64,000 nt of DNA from Lacticigenium naphthae DSM 19658 (GCF_000425865.1 NZ_AUEG01000002.1:186001-250000); one strand, 5' to 3'. Shown: positions 1-9,511, numbered from the stretch's first letter. Program-made: numbers and translations. Notes: a model not told the origin generated them from the sequence alone.

Positions 1-1465
1 CGTTGCTTTTTTCTACTAATACACCCGCTTCTTTCAAAAGAGAAATGCTTTCTTCATAATTTTGAGGATCTAGATTGGTTCCCACAACGGTACCAATAAT
101 TTTTAGCGGCGTTCTTTTTTCTTTCGCATTTTCTAAAACTTCTTCTATGACCGGTTTTAAAGCCGATGCCATATCTGGATGTGCACCGTATCCTAAAACG
201 ATATCCAACAAAATAATTCCTGTTGTTTCGTCACTTGCGGCTTCTCGTATTTTTTTGATTCTAACTTCTGGATCGATCATTGGATGTGGTTTTCCTTGTG
301 TATAAACGTCATCCCCCAAATCCATGATTTCAAATCCTTTAGTGTTAAGAATATACCCCTCTTTTTTGGTTAATTCACCTAAATCTAAGGCTTCTGAAAC
401 AAGCATTCCTGCTTCGTTAGCTAATGTACCGCCAGAATATAACCCTTTGACCGTTGTTTTTTCTGAAAAATCAACAGTTACCGTTGTATCGATCGGACTG
501 AAATAAGAATCTTTGACTTTAGTACCATTGGCCAAATCAATAGCTATGTTAGCCGTTTCTTCTAAGGTATGTGCCAAATAGACATTACCAATATGACTTT
601 CTGGGTTCTCTCCCAAGAAAATTGCAACAACCGGTTTGGAAACGGCTTGTAACAATTCCATTACTTCATCACGCACTCTTTTTGCAGGCGGCTTGGAGAT
701 TACCACAATAACTTCTGTAGGCTCATGATTTTCCAGACCAATGATTGCATCTTTCATCGTCGTTCCACCAACTTTTTCATGAAGGTCACGTCCACCTGTG
801 CCTATAGCATGCACGACGCCTCCACCTAAACGCTCAATAATAGTAGTGACTTCTTGTATTCCCGTTCCTGAAGCTCCTACGATCCCAATATTTCCTGGGT
901 TGACAACATTTGTAAATGCCATCGGAATACTTGAAATGATTCCCGTCCCACAATCAGGTCCCATGAGTAATAGACCCTTTTCATGTGCTTTATTTTTTAG
1001 TCTTACCTCATCTTCTAATGAAACATTATCACTAAAAGAAAATACATGGAGACCTTTGTCTAAAGCTTTCTCGATTTCATCTGCAGCATACGTTCCTGGA
1101 ATTGATATTAAAGCCATATTACTATCTGGAAGTTGCTCTAAAGCGCCTTCCCAATTTCGTACATTTTTTATAGAATCGGTACTTCTCTTAACTGAAAGAT
1201 CATTTAAAAAATTATCGATTACTTCTAATACTTTATCTACTAACTCTTTATCTTCTGTATCCACCACGATCACCATATCATTTGGAGTTGCATTCCCTAC
1301 TTCAGGAGTATACAAATCGGCTGATTGAAAAATATCTTTATTGGCGTCTGTTCCCATCATTACCTGACTCTGATTAACTCCATCAAGAGAACTAACTTCG
1401 TTAGTCAAAAGCATTAAATTTATTGAATCTTGATAACTATTTTCTTTGATCACTGTATATAACAT
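1..1465 (-). CDS. fdrA: FdrA/AllF-like acyl-CoA synthetase family protein, partial
   Basis: The frame opens at ATG 1465, seven bases after AAAGGAGG, and runs leftwards off the window, so about 488 residues and no stop are visible. It begins MLYTVIKENSYQDS and shows the succinyl-CoA-synthetase-alpha-like segments GPDCGTGIISS, GIVGASGTGIQEV and GGRDLHEKVGG, which match enterobacterial FdrA along its length. Family knowledge: FdrA (AllF) is a subunit of oxamate carbamoyltransferase, acting late in anaerobic allantoin breakdown to yield carbamoyl phosphate. Partner genes (ylbE, ylbF, carbamate kinase) would be expected downstream, outside the window. It is divergent from a PucR-type regulator, which supports a purine or ureide role. 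Confidence in family is high; the exact substrate is inferred. Confidence 0.9.
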   Translation of the reverse strand, partial: MLYTVIKENSYQDSINLMLLTNEVSSLDGVNQSQVMMGTDANKDIFQSADLYTPEVGNATPNDMVIVVDTEDKELVDKVLEVIDNFLNDLSVKRSTDSIKNVRNWEGALEQLPDSNMALISIPGTYAADEIEKALDKGLHVFSFSDNVSLEDEVRLKNKAHEKGLLLMGPDCGTGIISSIPMAFTNVVNPGNIGIVGASGTGIQEVTTIIERLGGGVVHAIGTGGRDLHEKVGGTTMKDAIIGLENHEPTEVIVVISKPPAKRVRDEVMELLQAVSKPVVAIFLGENPESHIGNVYLAHTLEETANIAIDLANGTKVKDSYFSPIDTTVTVDFSEKTTVKGLYSGGTLANEAGMLVSEALDLGELTKKEGYILNTKGFEIMDLGDDVYTQGKPHPMIDPEVRIKKIREAASDETTGIILLDIVLGYGAHPDMASALKPVIEEVLENAKEKRTPLKIIGTVVGTNLDPQNYEESISLLKEAGVLVEKSN

Positions 1466-1491
1466 TTAATTGCCTCCTTTGTGTTACGCTC

Positions 1492-1596
1492 ATTATAATA
1501 CGCGTTGTTTACGCATACATTGCAAAGAAACACTAAATAATAGGTTTATTTTTATCCCCTATGGACAATTACTTTTAAATGGGCCATTATTATAAT
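1492..1596. promoter_or_regulatory. Divergent fdrA/pucR promoter region
   Basis: On the minus strand there is a perfect TATAAT (plus-strand 1492-1497) with no good -35 at 17 bases. Just upstream of it is the inverted repeat GCGT-AAACA-ACGC. On the plus strand TATAAT at 1591-1596 follows TTACTT at 16-base spacing. A strong -10 with a weak -35 on the fdrA side fits activator-dependent expression, with the inverted repeat as a possible PucR-type operator (inference). Confidence 0.5.
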
Positions 1597-1623
1597 TAGA
1601 AAAATAAAGAAAGTAGGTTTAGT

Positions 1624-3255
1624 ATGTCGATCGATATGGAAAAAGTACTTCACTATCCAAGTTTAGAGAAAGCTATATTATTATCAGAAAATGCTGGATT
1701 AAAAAATGAGGTTACCGGAGCAATGGTCATGGAGGCTTTAGATGTATCTAATTGGGGCCGACCAGGATTGATCCTATTTACGAGTTATTACGCTTTTGAA
1801 AACATTTCAGAAAAAGAACTGGAAGATTTTTTCAAAAAAGCTAAAGAAATCGGAATTGCCGGTTTTGTAATAAAAATAGATCGTTTCGTGGATGAAGTTC
1901 CACCTGTTTTTATAGAAAATTGTATAGAGAATGATATGACTCTCATACAAATTGGCAAGCAGACAAGATACGAAAAAATTATAAATGAGATTTTAGAATC
2001 TATAATAAATAAAAATGCTTATATTTTAAAAAATTATTATGCTATTCACCAACAATTTGTAAGGTTGATGATGACTCAATCAACTATCGATGAAGTGTTA
2101 AAAAATTTAGAAAATCTAATTCATCTGCCCGTCACCTTAATTGAAAAAGTTGATAATATAAAGATCGGAACAAAAGAGAGCCTCCATGAATATACTGTAG
2201 TTAAAAAAAATGCATCTGCTGAAAAACATTATATGAATATCAAATATTATGAGTCTACTGTTCGATATGCTTTTAGTGAAGAGGAAGGATTGATTTATTG
2301 TATTCCTGTTCCTAATTTAGGTTACGAAGAATATGAATTGATTATCCACGTACAACATAAACAAATTAGCGACATTGATTTAGTCGCAATTGAAAATACT
2401 GTTCTTGCCATCCAGACTGAACTTGTAAAAAAATATGCTTTAAGTCAACAAAGGCAAGCGCGGTTGAATGAAATGGCCTCAGACTTACTACATGGTCGGC
2501 TAAATAATCCCGAAGATATTAAAGATACCATTCACTATTTAGGATTAAAACAAGACATGGATTATAATATTATTATCTTTAACTTTGAAACAAAAAAAGC
2601 TAACTTAACTGACTCTATCTACACTCGTTTTACGGACTCTCTAATCAATCATACAAAAATTGAGTTCCCTGATCGACTCTATGTCAATAGAAAACACAAC
2701 CTTATTTTAATTACTCCAACTCAGTCTCTACCTGCACAGGAGATGAAGCGGAAAATCAAATCAATTTTTAATAAGATCTTCACGAATAATTTATTTGACA
2801 AGGTCAATATTTATACTAGTATGAGCAATACTATACATTTAAATGAACTAGCATCAGGATATAAACAAGCAATAAATGCGCAAAAAATTTTAGAATTAAT
2901 GAACGAAAACAAAAAAATAGTAACTTATGCCGACTTGGGTATTTATCAATTGTTTGTCAATACAGATAACTTAAATACATTAGAACAATTTATCCCTCAA
3001 AAAATCTGGAATTTAAAAGAAAATAATACTGAATTATTACACACATTAAATGTATTTCTGGATGTGAATCAAAATTACTCAGAAGCCTCACAATTGCTAT
3101 TTGTTCATCCAAAAACAGTACGTTACCGAGTCGACCGTCTAAAAGAAACCTATCAAATAGATTTTCATAATTCAGACGAATTGCTCCAATACAGCATAGC
3201 TTTAAGATTATTAAAATTATTGCCCGAAAAATTTAATCAAGGAGAATCAACATGA
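1624..3255 (+). CDS. PucR-family transcriptional regulator
   Basis: A 543-residue cytoplasmic regulator. The first 120 or so residues form the PucR (purine catabolism regulator) N-terminal domain, with motifs such as NWGRPGLILFTSYYAF. The middle resembles the GGDEF-like or CdaR region. The last 70 residues carry the PucR helix-turn-helix, FVHPKTVRYRVDRLKE around residues 495-510. Members usually activate neighbouring purine or ureide catabolic genes in response to a pathway intermediate. It is divergent from fdrA with a 158-base shared promoter region, the usual regulator-target arrangement. Its TGA overlaps the ATG of the next gene, so the two are probably translationally coupled. Family certain; effector unknown. 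Confidence 0.9.
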   Translation: MSIDMEKVLHYPSLEKAILLSENAGLKNEVTGAMVMEALDVSNWGRPGLILFTSYYAFENISEKELEDFFKKAKEIGIAGFVIKIDRFVDEVPPVFIENCIENDMTLIQIGKQTRYEKIINEILESIINKNAYILKNYYAIHQQFVRLMMTQSTIDEVLKNLENLIHLPVTLIEKVDNIKIGTKESLHEYTVVKKNASAEKHYMNIKYYESTVRYAFSEEEGLIYCIPVPNLGYEEYELIIHVQHKQISDIDLVAIENTVLAIQTELVKKYALSQQRQARLNEMASDLLHGRLNNPEDIKDTIHYLGLKQDMDYNIIIFNFETKKANLTDSIYTRFTDSLINHTKIEFPDRLYVNRKHNLILITPTQSLPAQEMKRKIKSIFNKIFTNNLFDKVNIYTSMSNTIHLNELASGYKQAINAQKILELMNENKKIVTYADLGIYQLFVNTDNLNTLEQFIPQKIWNLKENNTELLHTLNVFLDVNQNYSEASQLLFVHPKTVRYRVDRLKETYQIDFHNSDELLQYSIALRLLKLLPEKFNQGEST

Positions 3256-4112
3256 CGAAATTTCAACCGACTATCTTTTCTTATGATACGATTCAAGAAA
3301 AAGATATCCCTTTATTTTTCTTTCCTGCTAAAAATAACAGAAAAAACAAAACACTTATTTATCTGCATGGTGGCGGGCTCATTTATGGTGAAGCAAATGA
3401 CTTGTCAGATGTGTATATTGAAAAAATACTTGCTGCTGGATTTGATTTGATCACACTAGCTTATCCTCTAGCACCTGAGGTGAAAATAGAAACAATAGTA
3501 AGCTCGGTAATCACCGGCATAGAATGGTTTCAGAAGAATTACGAAAAGAAACTCAACTTATCTGACAATGGATTTGTTCTTTTCGGAAGATCTTCTGGAG
3601 CTTACCTTTCTTTATTAGCTACCTCTAAACTTCGTTTTAAGCCTGAAGCACTGATCCTTTTTTATGGATACTATTCATTAAAAGAAGCCAGTTTCCATGT
3701 ACCTAGTCGGTATTATTTAACACATACTCTTGTCAAAGAGGAAACGGTAAATAAATTGATCGAAAAGAATCCCAGAGTGAACGGCTCTAAAAATATACGT
3801 TATTCCATTTATGTACACTATAGGCAAAAAGGAACATGGATAAAAAATATTATGGATCCCACATCTGAATTAACAGATTATTCTCTTTCAAAAGAGCAAT
3901 TAAAAGAAATGCCTCCTTCTTTTATAGTAGCTAGTAGGAATGATCCTGAGATACCCTTTTCTCTATCGAAAAAAATGAATAATCTAATTCCACTTTCTCG
4001 TCTAGAAGAAATCGATTCTACTTTGCATGATTTCGATCGTGTAGATATTATAGGAAAAGGAAGCCAGACCTATGATCGGTTCATCAATTGGTTATGTGAT
4101 GGTAGTTATTAA
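3252..4112 (+). CDS. Alpha/beta hydrolase (HSL/esterase-like)
   Basis: A 286-residue soluble hydrolase with the HSL-type oxyanion motif HGGG (about residues 39-42), nucleophile elbow GRSSG (about 117-121), and candidate acid and base in ASRNDPE and LHDFDR near the C-terminus. No signal peptide, so cytoplasmic. ATG 3252 lies in an ATGA overlap with the pucR stop and is preceded by a GGAG-type ribosome site inside pucR. Its coupling to pucR suggests a role in, or a signal for, the ureide pathway, but no substrate can be read from the sequence. It is followed by a copy of the dispersed repeat (4135-4310). Confidence 0.8.
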   Translation: MTKFQPTIFSYDTIQEKDIPLFFFPAKNNRKNKTLIYLHGGGLIYGEANDLSDVYIEKILAAGFDLITLAYPLAPEVKIETIVSSVITGIEWFQKNYEKKLNLSDNGFVLFGRSSGAYLSLLATSKLRFKPEALILFYGYYSLKEASFHVPSRYYLTHTLVKEETVNKLIEKNPRVNGSKNIRYSIYVHYRQKGTWIKNIMDPTSELTDYSLSKEQLKEMPPSFIVASRNDPEIPFSLSKKMNNLIPLSRLEEIDSTLHDFDRVDIIGKGSQTYDRFINWLCDGSY

Positions 4113-4134
4113 CTCTTCATATGTGAATACAATC

Positions 4135-4312
4135 GAGAGTGGGGCAAAAAACGTTCAGACCCGAATAGAGCAACTGGAGCGGATATTCGAAAGATAGTCG
4201 TAGACTATCGAAGAGTATCCGTGAAGTGGCTGTCGGGTCTGTTTTTTGGAGCGCATTTGGGAAAGTAACGTTTGGGAAATGATTAGAGGCTGGGACAAAA
4301 GTCCCAGCCTCA
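4135..4312 (+). repeat. Dispersed two-hairpin intergenic repeat, copy A
   Basis: Starts GAGAGTGGGGCAAAAAACG. The first structure has outer arms CAGACCCGA and TCGGGTCTG followed by TTTTTT, enclosing GATAGTC-gta-GACTATC. The second is AGGCTGGGAC, loop AAAA, GTCCCAGCCT at 4287-4310 (10 bp perfect). It sits between convergent genes, so it may act as a terminator in either direction. Related copies are at 26056, 39806 (reversed) and 60054. This copy lacks the CATACTCTATCCGTAAG module seen in copy B. Confidence 0.9.
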
Positions 4313-4330
4313 TCAACTTTCTATCATTTT

Positions 4331-5593
4331 TTACGCAATTTCAGCTTTTGGTGTTTCTTTAGCCATTACAGCAAAGATTATTAAACCAACAACCATCAAT
4401 CCTGAAGCCGCATAAAATCCTATTTGCATCGATCCTACTGTATCAGATAAATATCCAGTTATATAAGGAGCTAGGATTGCACCTGACATTCCTATAAAGT
4501 TATAGGCACTTAAAGCAGTACCCAAAGCTCTACGGGGAGCATTTTTACTTACATAAGCTACCAAAATAGGATCTATCGCTAATTTACCTGTCAAACCGTA
4601 AACAATCAACATAGTGATCAATAAAGTCCGATTAGTAACAAAGGCAATTAAAAATACGGATACAATCGCTATTGGCATTAAAATATAAACTAATTTTTTT
4701 GTACTTCCTAGCTTATCAGCACGACTTGCAAAAAAGAGTGCTCCAGGAATAGAAGCCCACGGAACAAGTGAAGAAATGAAACCTACACTAGATCCTACAA
4801 ATCCTCTCTCTTCAATTAGAAACGATGGCAACCAAGTTAGGATAACAAAGTTAGCATAAATACTTACAAAACAAAGAATAAATACTGCTAATAAATTTTT
4901 ATTTGAGAATATTGCACCTAAAGAAACTTTCGGTTGATTACTATTATCTTCGACTGGAGTATTGTCCTGAGCATCCGCTTTCGTTTGATCTTCAGGGCGT
5001 ATTACTTTTTCTTTTAAAATAAAGTAAAATAGAAGTCCAACGATCACCGTTGGTAATGCCATCATAAAGAAAGGTTGGCTCCAATCTCCACCTTTTTCCA
5101 AAACTAAATAACTTGAGAGAAGGTAACCACCAGAAGTACCAAAAGCCATCCCACTATTAATAATTGCAGTTCCTAATGTTAATCTTCTTGTTGGAATAGC
5201 TTCAGTAGACAAAGCATATTGTGGGCCATAATAAGATCCCTGTCCAATGCCTGCCATTGCACGAATAATTAAAAACATGACGAATGATGAAGCTAGGCCA
5301 CTAAAAAAGGTCATAGCTCCAAAAAGTAAGAACCCACCCATGATAACTAGCTTCCGACCTATTTTATCACTTAAAGCTCCAAAAGGGATTTGAGCGGCAG
5401 CATAGGTAAGAAAGAAAATACTATTTGCTAGTCCTAAATCAGCATTACTAAGGCCAAACTCTTCACCTATCACAGGCATAAGGGGATTGAAAATAGTTCG
5501 TGTTGCATACATCAGTATCCATCCAAAAAAGCTTAACATGACAACACGAATCCAATATTTTTCTGAAACGGGCATTGCTTTACCATTATTCAT
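4331..5593 (-). CDS. MFS transporter
   Basis: About 420 residues with twelve hydrophobic segments and the MFS signature between helices 2 and 3 (FGALSDKIGRKLV). A hydrophilic loop rich in D, Q and N lies near residues 210-225 between the two halves. A longer frame begins at a GTG at 5602, but AAGAGG overlaps that codon, so the ATG at 5593 (eight-base spacing) is preferred. The general look is of an organic-anion or phosphate-ester type symporter, but the substrate cannot be assigned. It could serve the neighbouring ureide locus, though it is separated by a repeat and oriented the other way. Confidence 0.85.
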   Translation of the reverse strand: MNNGKAMPVSEKYWIRVVMLSFFGWILMYATRTIFNPLMPVIGEEFGLSNADLGLANSIFFLTYAAAQIPFGALSDKIGRKLVIMGGFLLFGAMTFFSGLASSFVMFLIIRAMAGIGQGSYYGPQYALSTEAIPTRRLTLGTAIINSGMAFGTSGGYLLSSYLVLEKGGDWSQPFFMMALPTVIVGLLFYFILKEKVIRPEDQTKADAQDNTPVEDNSNQPKVSLGAIFSNKNLLAVFILCFVSIYANFVILTWLPSFLIEERGFVGSSVGFISSLVPWASIPGALFFASRADKLGSTKKLVYILMPIAIVSVFLIAFVTNRTLLITMLIVYGLTGKLAIDPILVAYVSKNAPRRALGTALSAYNFIGMSGAILAPYITGYLSDTVGSMQIGFYAASGLMVVGLIIFAVMAKETPKAEIA

Positions 5594-5824
5594 TCTATTC
5601 ACCTCTTATATTTATTGTCCCTTTTCCATCCTAACAGCTTGTAAAAAGGATTTATTTCAGTATAACCGCTTTCATTTCAATAAAACTATGATTCCTCCGC
5701 TCAACCTCCTTCTTTACTCTTAACTAATTCTAGCGAATAATTCTTAGAAATTCTTTATCCAATATGACTAACATATTCCATAATGATTATCGCTTATGAG
5801 CATTCTGTTTCTCTATCGATTTTT

Positions 5825-7048
5825 TCACAACTGGATCAACACTTTAATAAGTCCCCATATCCCTAATCCCAAAGTAGTTAATACTGAGATGCTTCCTAAG
5901 ATGTTTTGTAAAAGATTGTTTTTGTGTTCACCCATTAACTGTTTATTATTTGCTCCAATCATCAATAAAATTGCAACAAATGGGAGGAAAAAACCACTAT
6001 TTGCTTGAGCTAGTAAAATGATTTGCGTTGGACTCGTTCCGAACATAGCGAAAATTGTCCCGAAGACAACGACTGATCCACCTGCTAATTTAGCTTTTGA
6101 TCCTTTTTCATCCCAGTGAAATATGCGAGAAAAAGTGACCTTCATAACTAGAGGGGTCGCAATCGCACTAGATAAACCTGCAATAGAAATACCTATATCA
6201 CCAAAAATTCTAGCATATGATCCCAAAATAGGTTCCAGTTGCAAAGAGAAAACAATCGGACTATTAACATTTGTCCCCGTACCGAATAAAACTGTTCCAC
6301 TAGTAACAACGATTGCAATCGTCACTAGAGCGCCGATAAAGACATTTAAATTAATATCAAACCTAGAGTCAGCTAAATATTTTTCGCCCTGCCATTTTTC
6401 TGCACTGGTAATAGAATGTAAAATCAAATTGATTCCTATTAAAGTTGTTCCGATCAATGCAATTGTTGCTATGGCAGAACCCTCCGGCATAGTGGGTATA
6501 AATATTCCTTTTAGAACTTCACCGATGTCTGGTTTGACAAACAACATAGTAAATACAAAAATGATACCCATACCGCTAACAAAAATTAACATCATCTTTT
6601 CCAATGTTTTTGCAGTACCTTTAATTACTGCAATCAATGCCAGTAACCCTAAAATTAACGCAGAAAACCATTGAGTGAAACCTGTTGCATCAGCTAAACC
6701 AAGTGCACCTCCTATTAAATTTCCAGCTTCGAACGCAAAAGCTACTGTAACAACGGTCACAATAACAAGGATTTTTACGAAATAAGCCCAGACCTTTGAT
6801 CGAGGAAATGATTCTATCGCCGCTTCAACTATATCTTTATTTGCAATAATCCCTATTCTAGATGCCATTTCCATCAATATTGCTAATGAAATACACGAAA
6901 AAACAACAGCCCACAATAAATCATACTGATAATTCACACCAGCTAATGTTGCTGTAGTTATTGTCCCGGGTCCAATGAATGCACTTGTCACTATAGCTGC
7001 TGGTCCAAGGTTTTTGAGTCTGCTTTTTAACGATCTTTTTTCTTTCAC
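5825..7048 (-). CDS. Nramp-fold transporter lacking canonical metal-binding motifs
   Basis: About 407 residues, eleven or so membrane segments, clearly Nramp-like (GPxxIVTSAFIGPGT ... LLWAVVFS). The helix-1 metal motif DPGN is GPGT here, and the helix-6 MPH motif is replaced (GTTLIGINLILHS where Nramps have GAxxMPHNLxLHS). The Asp, Asn, Met and His expected for Mn/Fe coordination are therefore all absent. Such divergent Nramps may carry Mg or another solute (inference). A GTG at 7048 after AAGGGG is the preferred start; an upstream ATG at 7114 would add an unlikely charged extension. A single-gene unit between the MFS gene and jag. Confidence 0.8.
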   Translation of the reverse strand: MKEKRSLKSRLKNLGPAAIVTSAFIGPGTITTATLAGVNYQYDLLWAVVFSCISLAILMEMASRIGIIANKDIVEAAIESFPRSKVWAYFVKILVIVTVVTVAFAFEAGNLIGGALGLADATGFTQWFSALILGLLALIAVIKGTAKTLEKMMLIFVSGMGIIFVFTMLFVKPDIGEVLKGIFIPTMPEGSAIATIALIGTTLIGINLILHSITSAEKWQGEKYLADSRFDINLNVFIGALVTIAIVVTSGTVLFGTGTNVNSPIVFSLQLEPILGSYARIFGDIGISIAGLSSAIATPLVMKVTFSRIFHWDEKGSKAKLAGGSVVVFGTIFAMFGTSPTQIILLAQANSGFFLPFVAILLMIGANNKQLMGEHKNNLLQNILGSISVLTTLGLGIWGLIKVLIQL

Positions 7049-7257
7049 ATACAATACTCCCCTTCTAAATTCATTTAATACGAATATATTTGAAGGTATA
7101 AAAATTGTTATCACACTATAAATAAATTCTTATTCGTTTCTTCTACTTATTCGATACCAAAATTTTATCAAATTATTTTTTATCCGGAAAGGGCTTTCAA
7201 AGTAAGTATTTGCTTTTTTTTTTAGACATTTCAGTACTTGTTTTTTTTTTCAAAAAA

Positions 7258-7299
7258 AAGACCCTCAAAAGCATGAGTAATTGTACTTTTGAGGGTCTT
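7258..7299 (-). terminator. Terminator of the rpmH-rnpA-yidC-jag region
   Basis: A 14-bp inverted repeat AAGACCCTCAAAAG / CTTTTGAGGGTCTT just after the jag stop, with a run of A on the plus strand (T on the leftward transcript) beyond it. A T-rich stretch on the other side could also let it stop rightward transcription. Confidence 0.85.
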
Positions 7300-7308
7300 G
7301 CTATTTTT

Positions 7309-8166
7309 TTAAATAAATTTCTTTCGTGAAAGTTCTACCACTAGATAGCGATGTGGATCTTTCCCTTCAGAATGTGTTTCAATTCCTTTATCTTCTGATA
7401 AGTAACGATGGATCTGTTTTCTTTCAAAAGAAGGCATAGGCTCTAAAATGACCGGTTGTTTCGTCTTTCTTACTTTATCAGCTGTCCGTTTGGCTAATTT
7501 TTTCAGTGTCTGTTCTCTTCGTTCACGGTAGCCTTCAGCGTCAACGATTGCCGTAATTTTAGAATCAGCACGTTTGTGCAATTGTGTCTGAACAAGCATT
7601 TGTAAAGCATTTAATACTTTTCCATGACGTCCAATCAACATACCTGCCTTTTGGGAATAGATGGTGAAGGTGACAGTATGATCTTCCATTTTATGTTTAA
7701 CAGTTGTATGTGTAGCCCCCATTTGATGGGCAATAGATACAATATACTCTGCTACATCCTCAATAGCTTGCTCATCTATTCCATCCTGTTTTTCTTGGAC
7801 GAGAGCATCTTTTTGAACTTCTTCAGGAATCTCCAGATCATCATCTATCTCAGCAGTTTTTGTTCCTTCTTTTAAAGGAGTAACTTCTTCCTTTTGAGCT
7901 GTTTTAATATCTTCTTCTAAGTTTTCTATTTCTTTTTCAATCTTGATATCTGTTGTATCTTTTGAAAAAATATCATCTAATTCAATTTTAGAATCTTTAC
8001 GACGAACAGTAACTACCGCATCTCTATGTCCAAAACCTAAAAATCCTTTTTTACCGTCTTCAACAATATCTATTAGGGCCTCATCTTTTTTCATACCTAA
8101 AGCTTTTAAGCCTTTTTCAATTGCCTCTTCAGTTGTAGGGGCTTGGGCAGTGTATTTATCTATCAC
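7309..8166 (-). CDS. khpB: RNA-binding protein Jag/KhpB
   Basis: About 285 residues: Jag_N domain (VIDKYTAQAPTTEEAIEKGL ... KKGFLGFG), a long acidic linker of about 95 residues, a KH domain with IGRHG, and a C-terminal R3H domain (FERKQIHRYL ... DPHRYLVV). The GTG at 8166 is the best start because GGAGGAATATAC precedes it and the Jag_N domain begins there; the longer frame to 8208 would add 14 poorly supported residues. KhpB binds RNA with KhpA and affects cell division and elongation in related bacteria. It follows yidC as in most Firmicutes. Confidence 0.93.
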   Translation of the reverse strand: MIDKYTAQAPTTEEAIEKGLKALGMKKDEALIDIVEDGKKGFLGFGHRDAVVTVRRKDSKIELDDIFSKDTTDIKIEKEIENLEEDIKTAQKEEVTPLKEGTKTAEIDDDLEIPEEVQKDALVQEKQDGIDEQAIEDVAEYIVSIAHQMGATHTTVKHKMEDHTVTFTIYSQKAGMLIGRHGKVLNALQMLVQTQLHKRADSKITAIVDAEGYRERREQTLKKLAKRTADKVRKTKQPVILEPMPSFERKQIHRYLSEDKGIETHSEGKDPHRYLVVELSRKKFI

Positions 8167-8250
8167 TCGTATATTCCTCCATTCCTTTATCGCGTCTATA
8201 TTAGTCATTAACTATTTTATCACGAAAAAAGATAGAAAGTAGAAAAAGAA

Positions 8251-9090
8251 TTATTTTTTCACATTTCTTTTTGTTTTTTGCGCTCTTCTCAAGGCCCGTT
8301 TTCTTTGTCTCTCAGCCTCACGCATTTGTTCTTCTTTTTCTTCTCTCTCTTTTCTAATTTTAAACGGGTTGTTTAATGCCATTGTCTGCGCAACAGAAGC
8401 AGCATTACTCGTTACAAAATAGAGAGCTAAAGCACTTGGTAAAGTCATACTGATGAACAAAATCATCAACGGAGCAATATAAGTCATTAAGGCTCCACCT
8501 TGTTGCTGAGCACTAGCCATGCTTGTTAATTTAGAATTGGCTAATGTAAACAAAGCAGCTAATACAGGCAAAATGAAATAAGGATCTGTTTCTCCTAGGT
8601 TTACCCATAAAAAGTTTCCACTACTTAAGACTTCAGTCCGGCTGATTGCTTGATAAAGAGCAATCAAGACTGGCATTTGAACAACTAAAGGCAAACAACC
8701 CATATAGGGATTGACACCCGCTTCTTCATATACCTTAGCCGTCTCTTCTTTTAACTTTTCTTGCGTTTCGGTATCTTTCGAAGAATATGTTTGTTTTAAA
8801 TCTTGTAACTTAGGATTTACGTCTCCCATTTTCCGCATACTTTTTGTTTGGAAATGAGTCAGTGGTAAAAGAATAATACGTGTGATCATGGTAAAGAGAA
8901 TAATACCAATTCCATAATTTCCTCCGAAAAATTCAGAAAGCCAAATGATTGTGCGAGAAAATCCGTATATGATTCCTCCATCCCAAAACCCTGTACTGTC
9001 AGCTGTAATAGGTTCTGAAGAACAGGCTGAGAGGAACACCATTACCGCAAGTAAACCAACTGTTAAAAGCAATCGCTTATGTTTTTTCAC
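8251..9090 (-). CDS. yidC: Membrane protein insertase YidC (lipoprotein type)
   Basis: 279 residues. The N-terminus is a lipoprotein signal with lipobox LSAC (Cys 23), followed by the five-helix Oxa1/YidC core (IILFTMITRIILLPLT, YMGCLPLVVQMPVLIALYQAISR) and a basic C-terminal tail (KRALRRAQKTKRNVKK) for ribosome contact. It inserts proteins into the cytoplasmic membrane with or without SecYEG. Start GTG 9090 after GGGGGG. It lies between rnpA and jag in the conserved origin order; a second copy probably exists elsewhere, as is usual in Firmicutes (inference). Confidence 0.95.
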   Translation of the reverse strand: MKKHKRLLLTVGLLAVMVFLSACSSEPITADSTGFWDGGIIYGFSRTIIWLSEFFGGNYGIGIILFTMITRIILLPLTHFQTKSMRKMGDVNPKLQDLKQTYSSKDTETQEKLKEETAKVYEEAGVNPYMGCLPLVVQMPVLIALYQAISRTEVLSSGNFLWVNLGETDPYFILPVLAALFTLANSKLTSMASAQQQGGALMTYIAPLMILFISMTLPSALALYFVTSNAASVAQTMALNNPFKIRKEREEKEEQMREAERQRKRALRRAQKTKRNVKK

Positions 9091-9175
9091 AAAGATCCCC
9101 CCTTGTTAACCTATTTACTTATTCAGAAAAAGGAGTGGCTTGTATCTGTTTAACCAAACACAACCACTCTTTTTC

Positions 9176-9511
9176 TTAAATTAATTTTGCGAGTTTGCAT
9201 ACATGTTGCAAACTACTTTTTACTTCATTCATTGTCATGGAAGCTGCTGGTTTCCTGGCAATCACTATAAAATCTACGTCTTTTTTAAGCATATCCTTCA
9301 TTTCGGATAAACTTTGTCGTACTTTTCGTTTTACAGCGTTACGTACTACCGCATTTCCAATTTTTTTCCCTACCGAAATACCGACTCGAAAGTGAGATTG
9401 GTTTGGTTTATTTAAAACGTAAACCACAAATTGACGATTTGCAGTCGATTTTCCTTGATGAAATACTTCTTGAAAATCAGCTTCTTTTTTTACTCGATAA
9501 GCTTTCTTCAC
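9176..9511 (-). CDS. rnpA: Ribonuclease P protein component
   Basis: 111 residues with the RNR signature region [19 protein letters not shown] (about residues 49-67) and an N-terminal [17 protein letters not shown] typical of RnpA. It forms RNase P with the catalytic RNA to mature tRNA 5' ends. GTG start 9511. It lies between rpmH and yidC; a terminator-like hairpin overlaps the rpmH stop upstream, so its expression may be reduced relative to rpmH. Confidence 0.95.
   Translation of the reverse strand: MKKAYRVKKEADFQEVFHQGKSTANRQFVVYVLNKPNQSHFRVGISVGKKIGNAVVRNAVKRKVRQSLSEMKDMLKKDVDFIVIARKPAASMTMNEVKSSLQHVCKLAKLI

Noticed and set aside
798-1328. 176-codon open frame on the plus strand
   Set aside because: Antisense to fdrA, whose minus-strand translation matches a known family throughout. 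A shadow frame.
6123-6674. 183-codon open frame on the plus strand
   Set aside because: Lies wholly antisense to the Nramp-like gene, has no ribosome site and reads as low-complexity Ile/Pro/Thr. A shadow frame.
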